64,000 bases of DNA from an uncultured Fibrobacter sp. (GTDB lineage: Bacteria; Fibrobacterota; Fibrobacteria; Fibrobacterales; Fibrobacteraceae): NCBI GenBank assembly GCA_946408125.1, contig CAMJQW010000007.1, positions 20,949 through 84,948 on the forward strand, given 5' to 3'. Of this stretch, positions 1-9,530 are shown one piece after another. Position 1 is the first letter of the stretch. The number at the start of each line of letters is the position of its first letter. The translations under genes were made by a program, and so were the position numbers. Below the pieces are notes generated by a model. That model saw nothing but the letters and a program-made list of their open reading frames with translations. It was not told the origin of the DNA and searched no databases.

Positions 1-637
1 TCAAATGCATCGCGAACGGATGCGTATAGGTGAGCCCGTACAGCCAGATTCCCTTATCGGTATCGCGGCTGTAATCCCAACCGAGGGTCAGCGAATACAG
101 GCCGGAGCCCTTCTGGAAACTGCTCGGCAGGAATTCCTGGCTCGCATCGGCACCGCGCTTGATGTCGTACTGTCCCGTCGGAATCGTAAGCGACGCCGAA
201 AGCGATGCCGCGCCGCCGCTACCGATGGTCTTGCTGAAGTCGAAAGAAATATCGCCCATACCGCCGGTCGTCTTGTCCGTCGGATTCTGGTTGCTGCGGT
301 ACTGCACTTCACCCTGGTGCGACATGAAAGGAATCGAAACGCCGAACTTGGTAGACCACGTCGGCTTGATCGAGAAATGCGGGGTCATCGTGAGGCCCGA
401 GAAATTCTGGCCCACGTTGTACTTCGTAAACACTTCCGCTTCCAGGTAACCGCCCGAAACGCCCTGTCCAATCCACTTGATGCCGTCACCGGAACCGCCG
501 CCGGAACCGCCGGCACCGCAACCACCGATGGACTCCCACGGCGTCGCGGGTTCCACGGGAGATTCAAAACCGATAAAGAAGGCAGTCGCCGCAATGGCGG
601 CAAAGGCACAGCATTCTGTCAAGATTCTTCTTTTCAT
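1..637 (-). CDS. Putative outer-membrane beta-barrel protein (3' end outside window)
   Basis: Minus-strand reading frame from ATG at 637 (MKRRILTECCAFAAIAATAFF...) with Gly-rich, alternating hydrophobic segments; open to the window edge. Confidence 0.6.
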   Translation of the reverse strand, partial: MKRRILTECCAFAAIAATAFFIGFESPVEPATPWESIGGCGAGGSGGGSGDGIKWIGQGVSGGYLEAEVFTKYNVGQNFSGLTMTPHFSIKPTWSTKFGVSIPFMSHQGEVQYRSNQNPTDKTTGGMGDISFDFSKTIGSGGAASLSASLTIPTGQYDIKRGADASQEFLPSSFQKGSGLYSLTLGWDYSRDTDKGIWLYGLTYTHPFAMHL

Positions 638-645
638 GTCGTGCC

Positions 646-1821
646 TCACGGGAGCTTAAGCAGGTAAGCAAGGTTAGTGCCGGTCGCAAGGAAGTTCCCG
701 TCCGGAGAACGGCCTCCCGTCATAGGTACGGGAGCAACTTCGCGCATATCATCGAGCCACTCGAATGCAAGATCGCTCGGGGCGTTTGCTGCGATGCGCA
801 GTTCACGCATCACCGTGCGTCCCACGGCGCCATCCTGCACGCTCGTTTCCATCAGTTCCGCCTTGTTGAGCATCTGGCTCCCTGCGGGGAATTCGGCCCA
901 CAGTACGAACAGGCGGTCCTGGAATTTAAACCAGTGAGGCTGGGCGGGAGCCGACATCATGCCCGCCGTCTTCTCGATCTTGATAGCCTTCGAACTGCCG
1001 GACAATTCCTGAATATAGGCTTCCCATGTCGTCATGTTCTCGAGCATATTGTAGACGACAAAGTTTCCGTCCGGAGAAATCAGCGGGCTGTCGATTTTCC
1101 AGCTTTCGCGTCCGGCAGGTTTCTTGAGCTTCTTCGCCTTCGAGAGTCCACCCTTCGCAAAGTCGACAAAGACAATCTCGTCATCCTTGCTCACGTAAGT
1201 CAAGCGGACCTTGTCCGTCCCGAAGAATCCCTTCACCGTAGAATCCGTTGCGCCCGTATCGGGAACCGCAGAAGGATCCACCCACAGGTGCGGAGTCGCC
1301 TCTTCCTGAATATCCTTGTCGTAGAACCAGAACTTCTTCTTGTCCGCCATACGCACCGCGAAAATCCCGAAATCCAGATTGTCGCAAGAAGTCTTGCCAC
1401 TCTTGTCGTAACCGCGGAGGGAAACGATGAAGCCCCCATGCGTACTCCATTCCGGATCCTGGAACTGGCATTCACCTTCGTCCTTGTCGACCATCAGGTA
1501 CCAGTTCACGTTGCCCGCAGTATCACTCACGGTAAGGCGGTCGTGCTGCCTAACGCGCTTGGTCGTATAAATCGAATCCGGAGCGTTTACATCCAGCTTG
1601 CCGCTGAAGTTGAGCCAGAGCATCGACGCCGGATAATTCTCCATGTCGTTACTCACCGACGGGTTGCAAATCTGTTCCGAGCCATTGACATGGAACAGCG
1701 TTCCAATTTTGGAGGACTGCTGTGTTGCCGTGTCTTCCGTCGTTTCGGCCTCAAACGGGTCCGGGGAATAGCAAGCGACAAGAAGCGCGGGCAGAAGAAA
1801 TTCAAATATTTTTTTCATCAA
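646..1821 (-). CDS. Lipoprotein with TolB-like beta-propeller segments
   Basis: Signal peptide and lipobox LLPALLVAC; ISPDGNFVVYN motif typical of TolB/PD40 repeats. Confidence 0.7.
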   Translation of the reverse strand: MMKKIFEFLLPALLVACYSPDPFEAETTEDTATQQSSKIGTLFHVNGSEQICNPSVSNDMENYPASMLWLNFSGKLDVNAPDSIYTTKRVRQHDRLTVSDTAGNVNWYLMVDKDEGECQFQDPEWSTHGGFIVSLRGYDKSGKTSCDNLDFGIFAVRMADKKKFWFYDKDIQEEATPHLWVDPSAVPDTGATDSTVKGFFGTDKVRLTYVSKDDEIVFVDFAKGGLSKAKKLKKPAGRESWKIDSPLISPDGNFVVYNMLENMTTWEAYIQELSGSSKAIKIEKTAGMMSAPAQPHWFKFQDRLFVLWAEFPAGSQMLNKAELMETSVQDGAVGRTVMRELRIAANAPSDLAFEWLDDMREVAPVPMTGGRSPDGNFLATGTNLAYLLKLP

Positions 1822-1844
1822 GACTCAGGGTGACAATTAAAAAA

Positions 1845-3029
1845 TTACAGAGTGACCTTTACCTTTTCGCGCATGGCCATCACCGTCGCTTTCGCCTCTT
1901 CTACGGTATCTCGGCGGGCAAGCAGAACCCCGAGGCGGCGATGGCCCTTGAGTTCGGGCTTGCCGAACAGGCGGAGCGCCGTGTCCGGTTCGGCGAGAAC
2001 CTCTTCGAGGCCGCCGAACTTCATGTGGTCGGAGTTGCCGTCCACGACGATAGCCTTCGAGGCGCTCGGGCCGTGGAATGCGATATTCGGGATAGGCAAG
2101 CCCAGGATGGCGCGTGCATGCAGCGCAAATTCGGAAAGGTCCTGGCTGATGAGCGTCACCATGCCGGTATCGTGCGGGCGCGGGGAAACTTCGCTGAACA
2201 GCACCTCGTCCTTGCACACGAAGAGTTCCACACCGAAGATGCCGCGGCCGCCGAGGGCGTCCGTCACCTTCTTCGCGATTACCTTCGCCTGTTCCAGCAG
2301 TTCCGGTTTCATCGGCTGCGGCTGCCAGGATTCCTGATAGTCGCCGCCCACCTGGTGGTGGCCCACCGGTTCAAGGAAGCTGGTGCCGCCCACATGGCGC
2401 ACCGTCAAGAGCGTAATCTCGTAATCGAACGGCACGAAACCTTCCACGATCACGCGGCTCGCGTGGCCCGTGCGGCCCTCGTGCTGGGAGATGTCCCAAG
2501 ACTTCTGCACGTCGGCCTCGGTCTTGATGACACTCTGGCCATGGCCCGAGGAACTCATCACCGGCTTGACCACGCACGGGATGCCGATTTCGGCGACGGC
2601 CTTCTTGAAGTCTTCAAAATTGTCGGCGAAGCGGTACGGGCTCGTCTTGATGCCGAGTTCCTCGGCGGCAAGGCGGCGGATGCCTTCGCGGTTCATGGTA
2701 AGCTTGGTGGCTTTCGCGGTCGGGATGACATTGAAGCCTTCTTTCTCGAGTTCCACGAGCGTATCGGTCGCAATCGCCTCGACTTCGGGAACGATGTAAT
2801 CGGGCTTTTCCAGTTCAATCACGCGACGGAGTTCGGCACCGTCGAGCATGTTGATGACGTGGCTGCGGTGAGCCACCTGCATGCCCGGGGCGTTGGCATA
2901 ACGGTCCACGGCAATCACTTCGACGCCGAGACGCATCATCTCGATGATGACTTCCTTGCCGAGTTCGCCAGCTCCGCAAAACAGCACCTTCGTGGCGCTA
3001 GAACTTAGAGGTGTACCGATTTCTGCCAT
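1845..3029 (-). CDS. purT: Formate-dependent phosphoribosylglycinamide formyltransferase 2 (ATP-grasp)
   Basis: Full-length 394 aa with PurT motifs ([44 protein letters not shown]); AAGGAG Shine-Dalgarno upstream. Confidence 0.95.
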   Translation of the reverse strand: MAEIGTPLSSSATKVLFCGAGELGKEVIIEMMRLGVEVIAVDRYANAPGMQVAHRSHVINMLDGAELRRVIELEKPDYIVPEVEAIATDTLVELEKEGFNVIPTAKATKLTMNREGIRRLAAEELGIKTSPYRFADNFEDFKKAVAEIGIPCVVKPVMSSSGHGQSVIKTEADVQKSWDISQHEGRTGHASRVIVEGFVPFDYEITLLTVRHVGGTSFLEPVGHHQVGGDYQESWQPQPMKPELLEQAKVIAKKVTDALGGRGIFGVELFVCKDEVLFSEVSPRPHDTGMVTLISQDLSEFALHARAILGLPIPNIAFHGPSASKAIVVDGNSDHMKFGGLEEVLAEPDTALRLFGKPELKGHRRLGVLLARRDTVEEAKATVMAMREKVKVTL

Positions 3030-3086
3030 ATTAAACTCCTTAGTTACGTCGTAAATATAAGAATAGACGCGGGATTTACGCTAGGA

Positions 3087-4514
3087 TTAATAAGAAGAAA
3101 GGTAGCATTTTGCTGTACCGTCTTCGGCAGCGGTCACAGTGACACAAACTTTTCCAATTTCATTGTGTCCATACTTCACAGGACCTAAGGATATGCCGCT
3201 ATTGGAAATATTATAATCCCCTTTATAAGACTTCTTGGAACCGTCGTAAGAAATATCCATAGTCAAACCGGGTGTTCCTCTTACCTCCACATCACAAAGA
3301 ACGGAAATACGTTCAGGTTGCCAACCCTCATTCTGCCAATCATAGGACACATGAATGCAGGCTTCCTGATTGAACGGAATATCCTGGTAAACGGAAGAAG
3401 TAATGTTAGAGCCTTCAAATTCCAGCACATAATCCGGCGTATTCGAATCTATCGCCTTCACTGCCGGGCAGGTCACATCCTGCAGGGTATTGTCGTCGTT
3501 ACCCACAACGAGCGTCGGCTGTATGACATCACCCTTCGCGGCAAGCGTCGCAGCAGCAGAGGTTCCTTCACCGGTCACGCCCGCACCTCCCCAGGTGTAA
3601 GTAGTAATGTTCGCACCCTGGGAGACACAACCCGTAACAGTCCAAGCAGCGGCTCCCCCTTCGGCAACATCAACAGTCTCCGAAGTCGCGGTACACTTGC
3701 ATCCGGTAATCGCAGCACCATTCACCTGGAGCGGGTCACAGGCGATTGTTTTCGCGCCGCCCGAAGGTGGCACATATGTGAGCGACGCAGTCTTTACGCC
3801 AGAGGTCGCATAGGTAACGGCATCGGAGCTCGTGTTGCCACGTCTGCTAGACGTTGCTGGCGTAGCACCATCGCCGAAAGTCCATTCAAAATCGCTACTC
3901 ATAAGTTCCGAAGCGGTCATCGATGTGGACTTCATCATTTTCCAAACCGTAGATTCTCCACGACTTATCGTTTTTTTCTCCGGCCCGCATGTAAAGGAAG
4001 CTTCCTCCGTCACAGAAGATGACGAACTTTTTGCATTGGAAGACGAACTCTTGCCTTCGGAAGAGGAGTTCTTGTCCTTGGAAGAAGAACTCTTGTCTTC
4101 AGAAGCGGAACTCTTGCCCTTGGACGAAGAACTTGTTTCCTCGTCCTCGTCACCGGACGAAGATGACTTCACCTCGCTGCTCGAAACGGGCGCGCCGTCA
4201 TCGATCACCCAGTCGCCGTCTTCGCAAACGTACGTTTTCCTTTCGTCCTTCACGTAGGCAAACATGCCTTCGCGCTTGCCGGTGCACACGGAAAGGTCTT
4301 CGAACGAAGCTACCACGAGGATGTCGGTCTCTTCGGAAGAAGAAGACTTGGTGGAAGATTTCTTGGACGACGAGGATACATCCTCTTCATCATCAACCCG
4401 CTGCACGAAGAAATCATCGTCCTCGTCGCTACAGGCGACAAAGAGCGCGCAAACGGTTGCAAGCAGGGCAACCTTGCGCCCCAAATTCCGGCAATTCTGC
4501 TTCTTTATGGACAT
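3087..4514 (-). CDS. Lipoprotein with Ser-rich linker and PKD/Ig-like repeats
   Basis: Lipobox ALFVAC; DEDDDFFVQR module; 7-aa Ser-rich repeats; two PKD-like segments (FEWTFGDGATP, TYTWGGAGVTGEGTSA). Confidence 0.75.
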   Translation of the reverse strand: MSIKKQNCRNLGRKVALLATVCALFVACSDEDDDFFVQRVDDEEDVSSSSKKSSTKSSSSEETDILVVASFEDLSVCTGKREGMFAYVKDERKTYVCEDGDWVIDDGAPVSSSEVKSSSSGDEDEETSSSSKGKSSASEDKSSSSKDKNSSSEGKSSSSNAKSSSSSVTEEASFTCGPEKKTISRGESTVWKMMKSTSMTASELMSSDFEWTFGDGATPATSSRRGNTSSDAVTYATSGVKTASLTYVPPSGGAKTIACDPLQVNGAAITGCKCTATSETVDVAEGGAAAWTVTGCVSQGANITTYTWGGAGVTGEGTSAAATLAAKGDVIQPTLVVGNDDNTLQDVTCPAVKAIDSNTPDYVLEFEGSNITSSVYQDIPFNQEACIHVSYDWQNEGWQPERISVLCDVEVRGTPGLTMDISYDGSKKSYKGDYNISNSGISLGPVKYGHNEIGKVCVTVTAAEDGTAKCYLSSY

Positions 4515-4550
4515 ACGACACCTCTTTAGAATGTTTTCTCCAATGTAACA
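4123..4550. repeat. Direct repeat (5' half plus leader of PKD-type lipoprotein), copy A
   Basis: About 356 bp essentially identical to 5243 onward at offset 1120, then weaker similarity through the leader. Confidence 0.85.
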
Positions 4551-4551
4551 C

Positions 4552-5634
4552 CTACTCCGGCATTTCCGAATCGACCGCCTTCACTGCCGGGCAAGTCACG
4601 TTCAGCACGGTATTGTCGTCGTTAGCCACAACGAGCGTCGGTTGTATGACATCACCCTTCGCGGCAAGCGTCGCAGCAGCAGAGGTTCCTTCACCGGTCA
4701 CGCCCGCACCTCCCCAGGTATAGGTAGTAATGTTTGCTCCCTGGGTGGTACAGCCAGATACAGTCCAAGAAGCGGCTCCCCCTTCGGCAACATCAACAGT
4801 CTCCGAAGCCGCGGTACACTTGCACCCTGTAATCGCGGCGCCATTCACCTGGAGCGGAGAGCACTGCATGGTAGTCTTGGAACCGTTATAGACAAAATCG
4901 AGGGTCGCCGTCTTTACGCCGGAGGTCGCATAGGTGATGGCATCGGAACTCATATTGCCATGCTTGCTAGAAGTAGCCGGAGAAGCATCTTCACCGAAAG
5001 TCCAAGTGAAGTCCGCGCCGAGAACCGCTGCAGCGGACAACGTAGCATTCTTGGTCATCTTCCAGGCCGTCGACTCACCGCGGTTTATCGTGGCTTTCGC
5101 AGGTTCGCACGTACCCACATCTCCACCCGGAGTAACAATCGGTACCGTGGACGAACTTTGCACGCTGGTTCCGCTGGAAATGACAAATGCGGAAGAACTG
5201 GAACGCTGAACAATCACCAAAGAGGAAGTCGGCTGCAGGGCCGACGAAGAACTTGTTTCCTCGTCCTCGTCACCGGACGAAGATGACTTCACCTCGCTGC
5301 TCGAAACGGGCGCGCCGTCATCGATCACCCAGTCGCCGTCTTCGCAAACGTACGTTTTCCTTTCGTCCTTCACGTAGGCAAACATGCCTTCGCGCTTGCC
5401 GGTGCACACGGAAAGGTCTTCGAACGAAGCTACCACGAGGATGTCGGTCTCTTCGGAAGAAGAAGACTTGGTGGAAGATTTCTTGGACGACGAGGATACA
5501 TCCTCTTCATCATCAACCCGCTGCACGAAGAAATCATCGTCCTCGTCGCTACAGGCGACAAAGAGCGCGCAAACGGTTGCAAGCAGGGCAACCTTGCACC
5601 CCATTTTCAGGCAATTCTGCTTCTTTATGGACAT
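4552..5634 (-). CDS. Lipoprotein paralogue of the 3087-4514 gene, shorter at the C-terminus
   Basis: N-terminal segment nearly identical to the neighbour; ends at AVKAVDSEMPE where the paralogue continues; ATG at 5634 after GAGG. Confidence 0.75.
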   Translation of the reverse strand: MSIKKQNCLKMGCKVALLATVCALFVACSDEDDDFFVQRVDDEEDVSSSSKKSSTKSSSSEETDILVVASFEDLSVCTGKREGMFAYVKDERKTYVCEDGDWVIDDGAPVSSSEVKSSSSGDEDEETSSSSALQPTSSLVIVQRSSSSAFVISSGTSVQSSSTVPIVTPGGDVGTCEPAKATINRGESTAWKMTKNATLSAAAVLGADFTWTFGEDASPATSSKHGNMSSDAITYATSGVKTATLDFVYNGSKTTMQCSPLQVNGAAITGCKCTAASETVDVAEGGAASWTVSGCTTQGANITTYTWGGAGVTGEGTSAAATLAAKGDVIQPTLVVANDDNTVLNVTCPAVKAVDSEMPE

Positions 5635-5670
5635 ACGACACCTCATTGGAATGTTTATTCCAATGTACAT
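5243..5670. repeat. Direct repeat, copy B
   Basis: See copy A. Confidence 0.85.
5644..5665 (-). promoter_or_regulatory. Perfect inverted repeat in the leader of the 4552-5634 gene
   Basis: CATTGGAAT-gttt-ATTCCAATG, directly abutting the GAGG Shine-Dalgarno. Confidence 0.6.
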
Positions 5671-5753
5671 TCTTTTTTTACATAAAGCAACAGCAGCCTA
5701 TTCCCTTATATGCCCATATAGGCCATATATGGCCGTACATTTAACTTCAAGAA

Positions 5754-7184
5754 CTAGTCCTTTAGGCAACGGACGGAGGACGGATCAGGCGTTGTGGTAC
5801 TCGCCAAAAAAAGCCTGTCCAATTCGCTAGATTGACTCACATACAACATGACCGGCAGAGAATCTTTTTCATCTCTGGAAGAGGTCCAGAAAACTGCGAC
5901 TTCTCCTACCTTCAAGTCCGAATAGCCATATCTTTCTGCACGCCTATAGCCGTCGGGAACGATACGAAAACCGTACTCGTCCGTACCGTTAAATCCCGAA
6001 TACCAGCCGGAAGTCGACTTGAGGACATGCGCGGCCGCAGCCTTGGACTCTCCACCCACCGTCGTAATAAGGGTCTCGTATTCTCCCTTGCTAGGCAGGT
6101 GCCAGCCTTCGGGGCAAGCAGTCTGGGCCACCATAAACGAATAGAACAATCCTTGCGAATCACATTTTGAGCCCATAAGCCTACAACCACTATTACCCTC
6201 GGCCGCATACCTCAAGTTCTCGGCCATCCAGGTCTGCGAACCGATAGTCACCATCCTGTAGGCCTGTCCATCGCGAGCATCGACCAAGTAGTTCCCGATC
6301 GAGTCCGGGTCGATGGAGGATGACGAAGACCACGGAAACGAAGATGAAGACGACTCGGGAGGAGGAGGCCCGTCATCCCTGATGCAGCGGACTGGAATCT
6401 CAACACCCTTGCGCGCTCGTCCCATGTACACGCGATGCTTCTCTGGTTCAATCGAGATAAGAGAACCGTAGTAGAAATCCGCCTGGGAAGCTGTCCAGAA
6501 TAACGCCCGGGCATTAATGTCTTCGAGATAGTCTTCCAAAATATAGCCCCTCAACATCGAATCAAAACCGGTTCTGGAATACAGCGAATCGGCAGCCACG
6601 GCAGAATCACCGTAGAAAGCGATTAGAACTTCATATTCAGATTTCGAAGGCAGCCTCCAGCCTTCAGGGCAGACTTCCTTGGCATCATCCCAATCATAGT
6701 AGTCCCCATATTGTGCACACATTTCTTTTTTCGACGTATAGACACAGTAGGAGAATTTCATCTTGTAACGGATGTTGTCGATAATCCAGGTCTGCGTGCC
6801 GATGGTCCTTATCCTGTAGTTTTCCCCGTCACGTTCGTCCACGATGCAGTTGACATCCGTTTCCACGTTACACTTTGAGAACGACTTGATCGACGAGGAG
6901 CTTTCCTCCGACGAGGAACTTTCCGAGTTGCTCGAAGCGACTGAAGAAGAGGATTCCCTTTCGCCGCTGCTCGAGATTGCCGAAGATGAGGATTCCTTTT
7001 CACTGTTGCTCGAGGCCACCGAAGATGAGGATTTCTTTTCGCTGCTGCTCGATGAATCCTCCTGCAAGGAGCTCATTTCCGGATTCGGACTTGCGGGACT
7101 CCACGAATCGTCATCGTCACAGGCGACAAAGATTGCGCATGCCACAAAAGAAGCCAAACACAGTTTCAGAAATTTCATCTTCAT
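5754..7184 (-). CDS. FISUMP-domain lipoprotein (two domains)
   Basis: Lipobox CAIFVAC; Ser-rich linker; two domains with IGTQTWIIDN/IGSQTWMAENLRY, CPEGWxLPSKxEYE, FWTSS, VRCLKD. Confidence 0.85.
   Translation of the reverse strand: MKMKFLKLCLASFVACAIFVACDDDDSWSPASPNPEMSSLQEDSSSSSEKKSSSSVASSNSEKESSSSAISSSGERESSSSVASSNSESSSSEESSSSIKSFSKCNVETDVNCIVDERDGENYRIRTIGTQTWIIDNIRYKMKFSYCVYTSKKEMCAQYGDYYDWDDAKEVCPEGWRLPSKSEYEVLIAFYGDSAVAADSLYSRTGFDSMLRGYILEDYLEDINARALFWTASQADFYYGSLISIEPEKHRVYMGRARKGVEIPVRCIRDDGPPPPESSSSSFPWSSSSSIDPDSIGNYLVDARDGQAYRMVTIGSQTWMAENLRYAAEGNSGCRLMGSKCDSQGLFYSFMVAQTACPEGWHLPSKGEYETLITTVGGESKAAAAHVLKSTSGWYSGFNGTDEYGFRIVPDGYRRAERYGYSDLKVGEVAVFWTSSRDEKDSLPVMLYVSQSSELDRLFLASTTTPDPSSVRCLKD
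6555..6871. repeat. About 317-bp identical block in first FISUMP domain, copy A
   Basis: Matches 8871-9187 at offset 2316 by eye. Confidence 0.8.
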
Positions 7185-7187
7185 TCT

Positions 7188-7194
7188 CCCCCCC
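7188..7194 (-). promoter_or_regulatory. G7 tract at ribosome-binding position of the 5754-7184 gene
   Basis: Plus-strand CCCCCCC, 3 nt upstream of ATG 7184 (9 nt from ATG 7178). Confidence 0.5.
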
Positions 7195-7196
7195 TA

Positions 7197-8033
7197 TCAA
7201 TTATAGCTACCGATGCTCATGATATTGAATTTACCGGTACCGCCAGCTTTCTGAATCATGATGATTACCGTAGCAAGCGACTTCGCAGCTTCATCGCCAG
7301 TTTCCTTCCCCTTGGTTCCCCACTCGCCCCAGCCGGCCCGTCTAAACCGCGACCAGGCAAAGCAGACTTCGTCGCCAGTCTCTGACCTCGGGAGAGTAAC
7401 ATACGGAAGATCATAACCGTAAAGAGGTTCACCCGTACTGAGTTCCAACGTGGCCTCGACATCGTTAGTATAAGAAATGCAGAGGCCACCCCAAGCAGAA
7501 GCGTCCGCCACATCGGGATCTGCAAAGGGATCACGGGATAAGCTCTTCACACCGGCGACATTGAAGGCAACGCCGACAAACGGATGGTAGTCCAGCGAAC
7601 CGACATCAAGTTCAAATTTACCACAGACTCCATCGCACGCATCGATTACCGGATCGAGTTCATCCAGGAAACCAACGTCAATCTTAGCAGGCCATGTAAT
7701 GGTAGACAAACCTCCTTCAGCATGATCGTCAAAGAAATACCAATAACCGGAAGTTTCCGTACCGTTGTCAAGGCCCGTATTCACCCAATAATCACTAGCG
7801 CCCCCTTTCCAATGAAAAAACGTGCCACTGCGAGGATCCTCGACTTCCGACGAAGAACTCTTGTCTTCAGAAGAAGAACTCGTTACCTTGGATGAGGAAC
7901 TCATTTCCGGATTCGGATTTGCGGGGCTCCACGAATCGTCATCACCGCAAGCAAGGAACAGCGCACACGCGCACACCACGGAAACGCCCATACCCGCTTT
8001 AAGAAATTCTGCTTTCATACCCGCTATACCCAT
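7197..8033 (-). CDS. Lipoprotein of unknown function with Ser-rich linker
   Basis: Lipobox CALFLAC, DDDSWSPANPNPEMSS module, Ser-rich linker; start at 8033 with GGGGGG 7 nt upstream. Confidence 0.7.
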   Translation of the reverse strand: MGIAGMKAEFLKAGMGVSVVCACALFLACGDDDSWSPANPNPEMSSSSKVTSSSSEDKSSSSEVEDPRSGTFFHWKGGASDYWVNTGLDNGTETSGYWYFFDDHAEGGLSTITWPAKIDVGFLDELDPVIDACDGVCGKFELDVGSLDYHPFVGVAFNVAGVKSLSRDPFADPDVADASAWGGLCISYTNDVEATLELSTGEPLYGYDLPYVTLPRSETGDEVCFAWSRFRRAGWGEWGTKGKETGDEAAKSLATVIIMIQKAGGTGKFNIMSIGSYN

Positions 8034-8077
8034 ATATGGTCCCCCCTTTAAATTCAAGAACTAGTCCTTTAAGCAAC
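7951..8077. repeat. Gene-junction repeat (signal-peptide region, intergenic, FISUMP 3' end), copy A
   Basis: Near-identical to 10676-10802 at offset 2725. Confidence 0.85.
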
Positions 8078-9530
8078 GGACTGAAAACGCAGAATACGTG
8101 AAGTTACTCGTCAAAAGAAGCTTGTCCAATTCATTGTCATAACCCACATGCACATAATACGGCCTAGATTCTTTACCTTCGGAAGAGGTCCAGAAGAACG
8201 CGAACCTTCCTTGGCCTCGATTATCGTAGCCACCTTCGTCTGGGTGCTTATAGCCATCGGGAACGATACGAAAACCATACTCGTCCGTACCGTTATGTCC
8301 TGAATCCCAGCCGGAAGTCGACTTGAGGACATGCGCGGCCGCAGCCGCGGACGCTCCACCCACCGTCGTAATAAGGGTCTCGTATTCTTCCTTGCTGGGC
8401 AGGTGCCAGCCTTCGGGGCAAGCTGTCTGGGCCACCGAACTCGCATAGAACAATCCTTGCGATGCACAAACGTTCTTATAATACTCCTTCATACAACCGC
8501 TATTACCCTCGGCCGCGTACCTCAAGTTCTCGGCCATCCAGGTCTGCGAACCGATAGTCACCATCCTGTAAGTCTGTCCATCGCGAGCATCTACGAAGTA
8601 GTTCCCGATCGAGTCCGGATTGATGGCGGATGACGAAGACCACAGAAACGAAGATGAAGAAGACTCAGGAGGAGGAGGTCCGTCATCCCTGATGCACCGG
8701 ACTGTAATCTTAAAATGCAAAAGACATTGTCCCATGTACGCTCTATGATCCTCTGGGTCAATCGAAATATGAGAACCGTAGTTGTAATCTACTTTGGAAT
8801 CAGTCCAGAATACCGCTCGGTCACCCACGTCATGAAGAATGCAGCTATTATAATCCACATAGCCCCTCAACATTGAATCAAAACCGGTTCTGGAATACAG
8901 CGAATCGGCAGCCACGGCAGAATCACCGTAGAAAGCGATTAGAACTTCATATTCAGATTTCGAAGGCAGCCTCCAGCCTTCAGGGCAGACTTCCTTGGCA
9001 TCATCCCAATCATAGTAGTCCCCATATTGTGCACACATTTCTTTTTTCGACGTATAGACACAGTAGGAGAATTTCATCTTGTAACGGATGTTGTCGATAA
9101 TCCAGGTCTGCGTGCCGATGGTCCTTATCCTGTAGTTTTCCCCGTCACGTTCGTCCACGATGCAGTTGACATCCGTTTCCACGTTACATCTCGAGAACGA
9201 CTTGATCGACGAGGAGCTTTCCTCCGACGAGGAACTTTTCGAGTTGCTCGAGGTCACCGAAGATGAGGATTTCTTTTCGCTACTGCTTGAGACCTCCGAA
9301 GAAGAGGATCCCTTTTCGCTGCTGCTCGAGGCCGCCGAAGAAGAGGAGCCCTTTCCACTGCTGCTCGATGAATCCTCCTGCAAGGAGCTCATTTCCGGAT
9401 TCGGATTTGCAGGGCTCCAAGAATCGTCCTCGTCACCACAGGCGACAAAAAGCGCGCAAACAGTTGCAAGCAAAGCAACCTTGAGTTCCTGGATTCCCTT
9501 ACCAGGCCAAATAGCATGTAGCACTTTCAT
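8061..9530 (-). CDS. FISUMP-domain lipoprotein (two domains), chimeric N-terminus
   Basis: FISUMP motifs twice; KVALLATVCALFVAC signal shared with the PKD-type genes; ATG 9530 after a G6 tract. Confidence 0.8.
   Translation of the reverse strand: MKVLHAIWPGKGIQELKVALLATVCALFVACGDEDDSWSPANPNPEMSSLQEDSSSSSGKGSSSSAASSSSEKGSSSSEVSSSSEKKSSSSVTSSNSKSSSSEESSSSIKSFSRCNVETDVNCIVDERDGENYRIRTIGTQTWIIDNIRYKMKFSYCVYTSKKEMCAQYGDYYDWDDAKEVCPEGWRLPSKSEYEVLIAFYGDSAVAADSLYSRTGFDSMLRGYVDYNSCILHDVGDRAVFWTDSKVDYNYGSHISIDPEDHRAYMGQCLLHFKITVRCIRDDGPPPPESSSSSFLWSSSSAINPDSIGNYFVDARDGQTYRMVTIGSQTWMAENLRYAAEGNSGCMKEYYKNVCASQGLFYASSVAQTACPEGWHLPSKEEYETLITTVGGASAAAAAHVLKSTSGWDSGHNGTDEYGFRIVPDGYKHPDEGGYDNRGQGRFAFFWTSSEGKESRPYYVHVGYDNELDKLLLTSNFTYSAFSVRCLKD
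8871..9187. repeat. About 317-bp identical block in first FISUMP domain, copy B
   Basis: See copy A. Confidence 0.8.

Noticed and set aside
1722-3008. Long antisense ORFs (e.g. 1722-3008 +, 12380-13873 +, 17661-19439 +, 20404-22272 +, 22698-24533 +, 24023-25852 +, 39891-41816 -, 42708-43949 -)
   Set aside because: They lie opposite well-supported genes in codon-biased sequence, with low-complexity His/Arg/Val-rich translations typical of frame shadows.
3900-7080. Ser-linker tandem repeats as a CRISPR array
   Set aside because: Repeats are contiguous, in frame and coding, without unique spacers.
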